This document shows positions 1 to 5,900 of a DNA stretch of 5,900 nt, piece after piece. Source of the DNA: Gemmatimonadota bacterium (GTDB lineage: Bacteria > Gemmatimonadota > Gemmatimonadetes > Gemmatimonadales > GWC2-71-9); assembly GCA_016180765.1 (NCBI GenBank), contig JACPAP010000150.1, positions 1-5,900 on the forward strand. The letters are read 5' to 3'. The notes below the pieces were generated by a model. It saw only the letters and a program-made list of their open reading frames with translations, had not been told where the DNA came from and did not search any database. A program made the position numbers and the translations under genes. Position 1 is the stretch's first letter, and each line of letters begins with the position of its first letter.

Positions 1-1
1 G

Positions 2-1660
2 GCCGGACCGGGCTTCGGCTTGAGCTTCCCCGCGGCCCGAAGCGCGGCGCCCGTGGACGGCCGCCTGTTCCTCATGATCTCCACCGACTCCTCGGCCGAG
101 CCGCGCTTTCAGATCAGCGACGGGCAGAACACCCAGGTGATCTTCGGGATCGACGTCGAAGGTCTCAAGCCCGGCCAGGAAGCCACCCTCGACGGGGAAG
201 TCCCCGGCTACCCGGTGAAGCGCCTCGCGGACATCCCGACGGGTCGGTATTGGGTCCAGGGCCTCCTCAACCGGTACCAGACGTTTCGCCGAGCCGACGG
301 CCACGGGGTCAAGCTGCCGCCGGACCAGGGCGAAGGTCAGCAATGGAACAGCAAGCCCGGGAACTTCTACTCCAGGCCACGCTGGGTTCTGATCGACCCC
401 GGAAAGGACGAGGTCATCCGGATCGCGCTGGACCAGGAGATCCCGCCCATTCCCGATCCGCCCGAGACCAAGTACGTCAAGCACGTGAAGATCCAGAGCA
501 AGCTGCTGAGCGACTTCTGGGGCCGGCCCATGTATCTGGGGGCGCACGTGTTGCTCCCCGAAGGTTTCGACGCCCACCCCAACGCGCGCTACCCGCTGGC
601 GGTGTTTCACGGCCACTTCCCGTACACCTTCGGTGGGTGGCGCGAGACGCCGCCCGACCCCAATGTCCCATGCGTCTACAGCGAGCGGTTCAGCCTCGAC
701 TGCTACAATCGCATCCAGGACCAGGCCGCATATCAGCTCTACCGGGATTGGACCGGGCCGGGGTTCCCCCGCGTGCTCGCGATCGAGATCGCGCATCCCA
801 CGCCGTACTACGACGACTCCTATGCCGTGAACTCCGCGAACAACGGACCCTACGGCGACGCGATCATGCGGGAGCTGATCCCGCACATCGAGCAGCGGTT
901 TCGGGGGATCGGTCAGGGCTACGCGCGCTTTACCTATGGGGGGTCCACCGGCGGATGGGAAGCCATGGCCGTGCAGATGTTCTACCCCGACGACTTCAAC
1001 GGAGCCTGGATCGCCTGCCCGGATCCGATCGACTTCCGCGCGTACACGGTGGTCAACCTTTACCAAGACGGGAACGCCTACTACTACGACAGCCACTGGC
1101 GCCGCACGCCGCGGCCCGGGTTCCGCAACTGGCTGGGCCAGGTGCGTTCCACACTCGAGGAGATGAATCGCCGTGAGGCGGTGCTGGGGAGTCGCGGGCG
1201 CTCGGGCGACCAGTGGGATATCTGGCAGGCGGTCTACTCACCGGTGGGCCCGGACGGCTATCCCAAGCCCATCTGGGACAAGATGACGGGCGAAGTTGAC
1301 CGCGACGTGGCGCAGTACTGGAGGGAGCACTACGACCTCTCCTACATCTTGCGGCGTGACTGGAAGACGCTCGGCCCCAAGCTCAAGGGCAAGCTCCACA
1401 TCTACGTGGGGGACATGGACAACTACTACCTCAACAACGCGGTGTATCTGGTGGAGGAATTCCTGAAGGGCACCAGGGACCCGTACTACGACGGCGAGGT
1501 GGACTACGGCGACCGGGCGGAGCATTGCTGGAACGGCGATCACACCCGGCCCAACGCCTACTCACGGCTGCGGTATCACCAGATGTTCATCCCCCGATTC
1601 ATGGAGCAGATCCGGAAAAACCATCCGGCGAACCCGGACACGCTGAGTTGGCGGTACTGA
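2..1660 (+). CDS. Putative esterase, alpha/beta-hydrolase fold (5'-truncated by window edge)
   Basis: Probably a secreted or periplasmic esterase-type hydrolase of unknown substrate. The reading frame is open to the left edge, so the true start and signal peptide probably lie outside the window. The first residues (GPGFGLSFPAARSA) resemble the start of a mature domain; a TTG at 20 is the first possible start inside. Numbering from that TTG, residues 1-140 form a beta-rich N-terminal region (DIPTGRYWVQGLLNRY), and the hydrolase core follows (VKIQSKLLSDFWGRP, then VLLPEGFD). HGHFPY at about 196-201 lies where an oxyanion strand is expected. The nucleophile elbow GGSTGG places the catalytic Ser at 309. 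VGDMDNYYL gives an acid candidate at Asp465 or Asp467, and EHCWNGDH gives the base candidate, His502 or His508. The chain ends in SWRY. The layout recalls the putative-esterase (EstD/enterochelin esterase-like) families. Fold confidence is good; the substrate is unknown. The gene lies 53 bases ahead of the propeller lipoprotein and may share its transcript. Confidence 0.85.
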   Translation, partial: AGPGFGLSFPAARSAAPVDGRLFLMISTDSSAEPRFQISDGQNTQVIFGIDVEGLKPGQEATLDGEVPGYPVKRLADIPTGRYWVQGLLNRYQTFRRADGHGVKLPPDQGEGQQWNSKPGNFYSRPRWVLIDPGKDEVIRIALDQEIPPIPDPPETKYVKHVKIQSKLLSDFWGRPMYLGAHVLLPEGFDAHPNARYPLAVFHGHFPYTFGGWRETPPDPNVPCVYSERFSLDCYNRIQDQAAYQLYRDWTGPGFPRVLAIEIAHPTPYYDDSYAVNSANNGPYGDAIMRELIPHIEQRFRGIGQGYARFTYGGSTGGWEAMAVQMFYPDDFNGAWIACPDPIDFRAYTVVNLYQDGNAYYYDSHWRRTPRPGFRNWLGQVRSTLEEMNRREAVLGSRGRSGDQWDIWQAVYSPVGPDGYPKPIWDKMTGEVDRDVAQYWREHYDLSYILRRDWKTLGPKLKGKLHIYVGDMDNYYLNNAVYLVEEFLKGTRDPYYDGEVDYGDRAEHCWNGDHTRPNAYSRLRYHQMFIPRFMEQIRKNHPANPDTLSWRY

Positions 1661-1666
1661 ACGGCG

Positions 1667-1718
1667 GTGAGAAGTGAGGGGTGAGAAAGGCAGTGAGAAG
1701 TGAGAGGTGAGAAGTGAG
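1667..1718 (+). repeat. Short purine-rich direct-repeat array, GTGAGAAGTGAG units
   Basis: Three exact copies of GTGAGAAGTGAG start at 1667, 1693 and 1707. A degenerate copy (GTGAGAAAGG) starts at 1681. The units are 14, 12, 14 and 12+ bases long, so the array is close to a 14-base tandem repeat. It fills nearly all of the 53-base gap between the esterase stop and the propeller start, and it runs into the first codons of the propeller gene. Each exact unit holds two TGA triplets in different frames, so the array stops translation in every forward frame. The strand bias (only G, A and T apart from one C at 1691) is unlike the GC-rich coding DNA on either side. Confidence 0.85.
1704..1716 (+). 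promoter_or_regulatory. Ribosome-binding site and GTG start formed by the repeat
   Basis: GAGGTGA at 1704-1710 matches seven contiguous bases of the anti-Shine-Dalgarno complement. The GAGG core sits six bases before the GTG at 1714. A TGA in the same frame at 1708 rules out any earlier start. The next in-frame options are CTG 1735, CTG 1753, TTG 1765 and GTG 1798; each would cut into or remove the signal peptide. The GTG at 1714 is therefore the best start. Both the ribosome-binding site and the start codon belong to the last two repeat units. Confidence 0.7.
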
Positions 1719-3444
1719 ACGGGTAGGTGCAGGCCTGGCACGCATCGCCGGGCTGACTTGCGCCTTGTCGTGGGCGTGCGGGCCACCCCCGGAGACCGTG
1801 TACACGCTGACGCCACCCACCTGGTTCGAGGACGGCTGGAGCTTCTATGACGTGTCGGCCGACGGCGCCTGGGCTTCCTACGGAGCCCGCTTCGGGGCGC
1901 GCCTCATTGACTTGAAGAGTGGCCGCGAGGACACCACCCGCTATGCATCGCCGGGCGCGCTCCGGGCGGCCGGCGGACCAGCCGGGTTGATCGCCTGGGG
2001 CGGGGAGGCGCCTTCCGACCTGACCGTACCCGAGTACGCCGTGACTCGGCTTTCCCCGGACGGCGCCAAGGTTGCCTACTTCGTCCCCGGCCAGACGACG
2101 CTGTCGGCGGGACCGCCCGGCGCACTCCAACCCTATGAGCTGGACGGCGTGGTGACCGGCGTGGGCTGGGTGACCCGAGGCGATCTCCTGTACGTGCTGG
2201 TGTGGCACCCGGAGGGCCTTTCGACGCTGACCCGGGTCAACGTGGAGACCGGTGCGGTGCAGCCGATCCGCGAGCGGCTGGATGCACCCCCGCGGTTCAA
2301 CGCGCTCGCGGTCTCGCTGGATAGCCGGACGGTGTACCTGGCGCTGGCGAGCGACGCCCTCCCGGCGCCGGCGGACCGGCACCGACCCGAGGCGGACCGC
2401 GATACCGACATCTACGCCCTCGACCTCGCGAGCGGACGACTGCGGGCGGTGGTGGAGGAGCCGGGGGACGATTTCTATCCGGTGATCGCCAACGGGTTCC
2501 TGTACTGGACCCACAACGACTTCACGGACGAGATCGTCGCGGTGCCGGCCGACGGTGGCGAGGCGCGGGCCGTGGCATCCGGCGCCCAGATTCCCTACTT
2601 CAGTTCAGACGGGAAGCAGCTGGCCTACACCATCGGAGGGTGGCGGATCGCCGATTGGGCCCTGAACCTGGACGCCGCCGCCGTATCCGTGGACGACTCG
2701 GCCCGCGCCACGGCGCCCCCGCGGCCCATCGTCACCGGATACCACGAGGACTTCACGCCCGCGTGGTCGCCAGACGGGCGGTGGCTGGCGTATCACTCCC
2801 ACCGTTCTCGGCTCCCGGTTCCCGGGTATGCCAGCGCCGGCAGCACCGACGATATCTATCTGCGTCGGGCCGATGCACCCATGGACACCGAGATCCGCCT
2901 GACCGATTGGGGCTGGGAAGTCGGCATGGCGGATTGGTCGCCCGACGGGCGTCGCCTGGTGTTCGATTCGTGGGATCGCGAGGGACCGGCCGGCGTGGCC
3001 CGGCCGTGGATCGTCACCGTGGACACCGCGACGGGGCGGCTGGTGGACCAGAGGCGGCTGGCACTGCCCCGGGGCGTGGGCGGCACGTTGCTGGCGTCCT
3101 GGTCGCCCGCGGGCGATGAGATCGCACTCGTCGCTCGCGAGACACGCGACCGCCAGGCCCTGTGGGTGGTTTCGGTTGACGGGCGGTCTTCCCGCAGGGT
3201 CGCCGAGCTCGCCAACACGACCTACGGCGGCCTGGATTGGACGCCGGACGGGGGAAGTCTGGTGTACGCGGCCCTGGCCGACGGTCGCCTGCAGCTGTTC
3301 CGCGTCGCCCGAACCGGCGGCGCGGCGATCCAGCTCACGCGGGACCGGGCTGACCTGCTCCATCCCCAGGTATCGCCTGACGGCCGCTGGGTCGCGGCGA
3401 CCCGCATGGTGCACCAAAAGGTGTTGCGGCGGCGGAAGCTCTAA
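1714..3444 (+). CDS. TolB-like PD40 beta-propeller protein, probable lipoprotein
   Basis: A 576-residue protein, most likely an envelope-anchored beta-propeller that binds a protein or ligand; no enzyme motif is visible. The N-terminus (MRRVGAGLARIAG, then ALSWACGPPPE) reads as a signal peptide with a probable lipidated Cys22. The lipobox is imperfect, because Ser19 stands where Leu or Val is usual. Repeated PD40/WD40-like motifs follow: VSADGAW (47), LSPDGAK (113), a weak VSLDSRT (200), FSSDGKQ (296), WSPDGRW (351), WSPDGRR (408), WSPAGDE (463), WTPDGGS (509) and VSPDGRW (553). The spacing of 43-57 residues in the second half is typical of propeller blades. This resembles the TolB C-terminal propeller, but no TolB N-terminal domain is seen and the gene is not in a tol-pal context, so it should not be named tolB. 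The C-terminus is basic (VLRRRKL). It probably shares a transcript with the esterase, and a hairpin follows the stop codon directly. Confidence 0.88.
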   Translation: MRRVGAGLARIAGLTCALSWACGPPPETVYTLTPPTWFEDGWSFYDVSADGAWASYGARFGARLIDLKSGREDTTRYASPGALRAAGGPAGLIAWGGEAPSDLTVPEYAVTRLSPDGAKVAYFVPGQTTLSAGPPGALQPYELDGVVTGVGWVTRGDLLYVLVWHPEGLSTLTRVNVETGAVQPIRERLDAPPRFNALAVSLDSRTVYLALASDALPAPADRHRPEADRDTDIYALDLASGRLRAVVEEPGDDFYPVIANGFLYWTHNDFTDEIVAVPADGGEARAVASGAQIPYFSSDGKQLAYTIGGWRIADWALNLDAAAVSVDDSARATAPPRPIVTGYHEDFTPAWSPDGRWLAYHSHRSRLPVPGYASAGSTDDIYLRRADAPMDTEIRLTDWGWEVGMADWSPDGRRLVFDSWDREGPAGVARPWIVTVDTATGRLVDQRRLALPRGVGGTLLASWSPAGDEIALVARETRDRQALWVVSVDGRSSRRVAELANTTYGGLDWTPDGGSLVYAALADGRLQLFRVARTGGAAIQLTRDRADLLHPQVSPDGRWVAATRMVHQKVLRRRKL

Positions 3445-3476
3445 GGGCGGCAGACGCGGTTCTGCCGCTTCCCTCT
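3445..3476 (+). terminator. Hairpin after the propeller gene, probable terminator
   Basis: GCGGCAGA (3447-3454) pairs perfectly with TCTGCCGC (3461-3468) around a six-base loop. Two G-T pairs can extend the stem outward to 3445 and 3470, directly after the TAA at 3442-3444. The tract that follows, TTCCCTCT, is pyrimidine-only but poor in T. This is weak for a classical intrinsic terminator, though GC-rich bacteria often have imperfect tails. It would separate the esterase/propeller unit from the cyclase gene. It could instead serve to stabilise the 3' end of the mRNA. Confidence 0.55.
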
Positions 3477-3526
3477 AGCGCGCCACCGCTCCACGACGAG
3501 ATTTCCCGCCGTACGACGCCACCCCC

Positions 3527-3538
3527 GGAGTCCCATTG
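3527..3538 (+). promoter_or_regulatory. Ribosome-binding site deciding the TTG start of the cyclase gene
   Basis: GGAG at 3527-3530 lies five bases before the TTG at 3536-3538. The frame upstream is open only back to a TAG at 3476 and contains no ATG, GTG or TTG before 3536. The first in-frame ATG (3611) would start inside the first membrane helix. TTG is therefore the best start. No convincing -10/-35 promoter is visible in the rest of the gap (3477-3526). Confidence 0.6.
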
Positions 3539-5311
3539 CAAGCCTGGGAAGTCACGGTCTCGTCGGTCCTGCGCGCGCTCGGCGCCGAAGGCATCAAGCG
3601 GAGATTCCTGATGTTCGCCGCCTTGGCGACGCTGATCCCGTCGGTCAGCACGGCGGTGCTGTCGTACGTCCAGAACCGGCGGGCCCTGACCCAGCGGATC
3701 GCCGAGGCGTTGCGCGCGGCCAGCTCACAGGGCGCCCGGGAAGTGGACCTCTGGATGAAGGAGCGGCTCTACGACGTGCGGGTCTTCGCCAGCTCCTACG
3801 AGGTGTCCGAGAACCTCGACCGGGCGCGCCCCGGCAGGGCCGGCGTGGCCGTCAGGCGGCTGGGCGACTACTTGTCGTCCGTGAAGGAACGGTTCGTGGA
3901 TTACCAAGCGCTGATCGTGGTGGACCGGAACGCCGTCGCCGTGGCGAGCAGCGCCGCGGGAAGCGCCCGCGCCGTGGAGCTGCCAGCGGACTGGGTAGCG
4001 CAAGCCCGCTCGCGTGACGCCATCGTGGGCCAGGTCTACTGGGATTCGACGGCGGGGAGGCCGCTTATGACGCTGGGCGTTCCCGTCAGCACCAGCGACG
4101 GTCGGTTCCTGGGCGCGCTGGCGGCCAAGCTCGACCTCACGCCCGTGGCGGCGTCGCTGGCGAGCTTCGCCGCGGAGCCGTCGGGGATGCTGTACCTCGT
4201 CACCGGCGCAGGCGAGCTGGTGGTGAGCTCCGCGGGGGCCGACCGCGCGCTGATGAGTCGGCGAATCGGCGGGCGCACGCTCGAGCGCCTGACGCGCGAA
4301 GGACGCGGCCCCGTCGAGTACGGCAATCACGAAGCCCGGGACGTGCTGGGGGCTCTCGCGCCGATCCGCCGGCTCGACTGGGCGGTGGTCGCGGAAATCC
4401 CGGCTGACGAGGCGTACGCGCAGATCGCCCGGCTCCGCACCCTCACGTTGGTGACGGTGCTCCTCCTGCTGGTCGTGATCGGTGGGCTGGCCTACTTGCT
4501 GGGCCTGACGGTCGTGCTGCCGCTCGGCCGACTGGCACGCGGCGCGCGCCAGGTGGCGGGGGGCGATCTCACCGTAGCGCTTCCGGTCGTGGGCGGAGGA
4601 GAAGCCGCGTACGTCACCGAGGTCTTCAACCACATGGTGACGCGGCTCAAGCAGGGCCGGGAGGAGCTGGAGCGCCTGTCCCGTACCGACGGGCTGACGG
4701 GGCTCCCCAACCGCCGCCACCTCATGGAAACCCTGGAGAAGGAAGCCCGTCGCGCCCAGCGCAACGCCCGCCCCTTCGCGCTGCTGATGATCGACGTGGA
4801 TCACTTCAAGCGGTACAACGACGCGTTCGGTCACCTGGCCGGCGACGACGTGCTGAAGCGGGTGGCCGACGCCCTCCAGGGGACCGTGCGGACGGCGGAC
4901 TACGCCGCGCGCTACGGCGGCGAGGAGTTCATCGCGCTGTTGCCGGAGACCCCGCTGGACAGCGCCCTCGAGGTGGCGGAACGCATCCGCACCCGGATGG
5001 CCGAGGAAGAATTCGGCACCAATGGGTCCAGGGTGACGCTGAGTATCGGGCTCGGTGAGTTCCCGACCGACGGCGCGACCCCGGAAGCGGTCATCGCCGC
5101 GGCGGACGGCGCGCTCTATCGCGCCAAGGAACACGGCCGAAACTGCGTGGTGACGACTCGCACCCTGCTGACGCCGGTGCAGGTAGAAGGAACGCCCCTC
5201 GAGCCGCCTTCGGCTCCGCCGACTGTGTCTCCCAAGACCGGAGCGGGGCCAACGGCACCGGACGTCAAACCTCCCGCGCAGGCGACCGGCCGGAAGAGAA
5301 AACCGCAGTAG
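3536..5311 (+). CDS. Membrane diguanylate cyclase: Cache-HAMP-GGDEF
   Basis: A 591-residue enzyme predicted to make cyclic di-GMP from two GTP in the cytoplasm when its external sensor domain is stimulated. A short N-terminal stretch ends in KRR before TM1 (about 24-45). Residues about 46-300 form an extracytoplasmic sensor that reads like a double Cache domain (ALIVVDRNAVAVASS; GRPLMTLGVPVSTSDGRFLG). TM2 is about 303-328 and leads into a HAMP linker (about 326-378) and a short coiled segment (REELERLSRTD). The GGDEF domain runs about 383-540. It shows DGLTGLPNRR (385-394), the metal-binding stretch MIDVDHFKRYND with Asp420, and GGEEF at 461-465. RTAD at 452-455 lies five residues before GGEEF, the usual place of the RxxD inhibitory site, so product feedback is expected. 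No EAL or HD-GYP domain is present. The last 52 residues are proline-rich with a basic GRKRKPQ end. The ligand is unknown. The start is TTG with GGAG upstream. Confidence 0.93.
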   Translation: MQAWEVTVSSVLRALGAEGIKRRFLMFAALATLIPSVSTAVLSYVQNRRALTQRIAEALRAASSQGAREVDLWMKERLYDVRVFASSYEVSENLDRARPGRAGVAVRRLGDYLSSVKERFVDYQALIVVDRNAVAVASSAAGSARAVELPADWVAQARSRDAIVGQVYWDSTAGRPLMTLGVPVSTSDGRFLGALAAKLDLTPVAASLASFAAEPSGMLYLVTGAGELVVSSAGADRALMSRRIGGRTLERLTREGRGPVEYGNHEARDVLGALAPIRRLDWAVVAEIPADEAYAQIARLRTLTLVTVLLLLVVIGGLAYLLGLTVVLPLGRLARGARQVAGGDLTVALPVVGGGEAAYVTEVFNHMVTRLKQGREELERLSRTDGLTGLPNRRHLMETLEKEARRAQRNARPFALLMIDVDHFKRYNDAFGHLAGDDVLKRVADALQGTVRTADYAARYGGEEFIALLPETPLDSALEVAERIRTRMAEEEFGTNGSRVTLSIGLGEFPTDGATPEAVIAAADGALYRAKEHGRNCVVTTRTLLTPVQVEGTPLEPPSAPPTVSPKTGAGPTAPDVKPPAQATGRKRKPQ

Positions 5312-5312
5312 C

Positions 5313-5900
5313 CTATCGGCGGCTGGAGACCAGACCTCGGGCGATCCAGCCGGCCCGGCCATCGTGGTCCACGATCCGGACCCAGTCGTTGGCGTACGAG
5401 TGCCCCAGCACCTGCGCGCCTGCTTCCAGCGTGTACACGACCGGGAACCTGGTGCCCGGTCCCTCCCGGACATTGCCACGCGAGAGGATGCGCAGCGGCA
5501 CCGGGATGGCGAAGGTCACCTCGCCGGGCCGTGACGTCAGCCGCTGGGCCGCCACCCGGCCCTCGCCCGCCCGGGCGGCACTTTTCGCCTGGTTCGCCAG
5601 ATACAGCGCTCCGCCGTAGTTCTCCTTGGCGAACTCGTCCCCGCTCAATCCGAGCAGCTGCTGAGCCTGGGCCAGCTCCGGAGCCGAGCGTTCCGCCTTG
5701 GCCCGCAGCGACTGCACCGCCAGCTCCGCCTCCGCCATGCCGGAAGCCGCCTCCGCCCGGGTCGCCAGGGTGCGGAGACGCGCCATCGCGCGCACCACCT
5801 CTTGCCGGGCGTCGTCGAGCTGACGGGTCAGCGCGTCGATTTGGGCGTCCTTGGCGAGGAGCTGGAGTTCCATCGCGGCCATCCGTCGCTCTTGTTCGCG
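5313..5900 (-). CDS. Coiled-coil and bacterial SH3 (SH3b) domain protein, 5'-truncated by window edge
   Basis: The C-terminal part of a probable cell-envelope protein of unknown function. Numbering from the ATG at 5882, residues about 4-80 are a heptad-like helical region rich in Ala, Leu, Glu and Arg (IDALTRQLDDARQEVVRAM). A further helix resembling a TPR segment follows (FAKENYGGALYLANQAKSA, 84-102). A bacterial SH3 domain occupies about 129-187, with the hallmark GNVREGPGTRFPVV, then WVRI and GRAGWI. SH3b domains usually bind peptidoglycan or other envelope ligands. The frame stays open to the window edge and adds REQERR, which continues the coiled coil. No clear ribosome-binding site precedes ATG 5882 or the ATG at 5873, and no signal peptide is seen. 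The real start, with an export signal, is therefore probably beyond 5900. The gene converges on the cyclase gene, with one base between the stop codons. Confidence 0.85.
   Translation of the reverse strand, partial: REQERRMAAMELQLLAKDAQIDALTRQLDDARQEVVRAMARLRTLATRAEAASGMAEAELAVQSLRAKAERSAPELAQAQQLLGLSGDEFAKENYGGALYLANQAKSAARAGEGRVAAQRLTSRPGEVTFAIPVPLRILSRGNVREGPGTRFPVVYTLEAGAQVLGHSYANDWVRIVDHDGRAGWIARGLVSSRR
5320..5352. other. Inverted repeat at the convergent gene ends
   Basis: CGGCTGGA (5320-5327) pairs perfectly with TCCAGCCG (5345-5352) around a 17-base loop, inside the last codons of the SH3b gene and 9 bases past the cyclase stop. A smaller alternative hairpin, CTGG-AGA-CCAG, lies at 5323-5333. 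Neither is followed closely by a T-run on the + strand. On the - strand a TTTTCTCTT tract (complement of 5294-5302) lies about 17 bases beyond the stem. It could help end transcription from either side, but it lies in coding DNA and may be chance in GC-rich sequence. Confidence 0.25.

Noticed and set aside
250..1176. Open frame on the + strand (308 codons) in another frame of the esterase gene
   Set aside because: It is Arg, Pro and Ala rich and overlaps the frame that carries the esterase motifs, so it is a shadow of that gene.
1667..1718. Direct-repeat array considered as a CRISPR remnant
   Set aside because: The units are only 12-14 bases, near-tandem and without unique spacers, and no cas gene is present.
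1576..2514. Open frame on the - strand (312 codons) across the repeat and the start of the propeller gene
   Set aside because: It is antisense to the propeller gene, has low-complexity composition and no motif, and includes a TSH/LS-rich stretch that is only the translated repeat.
2605..3417. Open frame on the - strand (270 codons) opposite the propeller gene
   Set aside because: A shadow of the PD40 repeats; Arg, Gly and Pro rich without any recognisable fold.
1714..3444. Propeller gene considered as tolB
   Set aside because: No TolB N-terminal domain is visible, and neighbouring tolA, tolQ, tolR or pal genes are absent from the window.
3477..3526. Promoter for the cyclase gene
   Set aside because: No pair of -35 and -10 hexamers with suitable spacing could be read in this GC-rich gap; an unrecognised sigma factor may be used.
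3725..5479. Long open frame on the - strand (584 codons) opposite the cyclase gene
   Set aside because: It lies antisense to a gene with clear domains and runs into the SH3b gene. Its translation is rich in Arg, His, Gly and Ala with no domain, as expected of a shadow frame in GC-rich DNA.

Overview
This is a very GC-rich stretch of a free-living bacterial chromosome. Four protein genes fill almost all of it, and the longest gap between genes is 91 bases. The best guess at a source is a Gemmatimonadota-like (or similar high-GC soil or aquatic) bacterium. The guess rests on protein style: a putative esterase ending in SWRY, a PD40 propeller lipoprotein, and a coiled-coil/SH3b protein of a kind I associate with that phylum. 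It also rests on a GTGAGAAGTGAG-type repeat between genes. No rRNA or marker gene is present, so the assignment is inference.

Left to right, the window holds the following. (1) A 5'-truncated gene on the + strand (2-1660) encodes an alpha/beta-hydrolase-type putative esterase with a GGSTGG nucleophile elbow. (2) A short purine-rich direct-repeat array (1667-1718) follows. Its last copy supplies both the Shine-Dalgarno sequence and the GTG start of the next gene. (3) A probable lipoprotein beta-propeller of the TolB/PD40 type lies at 1714-3444 (+). (4) A GC-rich hairpin comes directly after that stop codon (3445-3476) and probably ends the esterase/propeller unit. (5) A membrane-bound Cache-HAMP-GGDEF diguanylate cyclase lies at 3536-5311 (+), with an intact GGEEF catalytic motif, an intact RxxD inhibitory site and a proline-rich basic tail. 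(6) On the - strand (5313-5900) is the C-terminal part of a coiled-coil plus bacterial SH3 protein. It converges on the cyclase with one base between the two stop codons, and its N-terminus lies outside the window.

The esterase and the propeller protein share a strand and are 53 bases apart, so they may be co-transcribed. Both look extracytoplasmic, but no shared substrate can be read from the sequence. The cyclase has its own ribosome-binding site behind a probable terminator and looks like an independent signalling gene that turns an extracellular or periplasmic cue into cyclic di-GMP. The SH3b protein is probably a cell-envelope protein of unknown role. I found no mobile element, CRISPR array, RNA gene or defence system. 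The most unusual item is the repeat array that doubles as a translation-initiation region.
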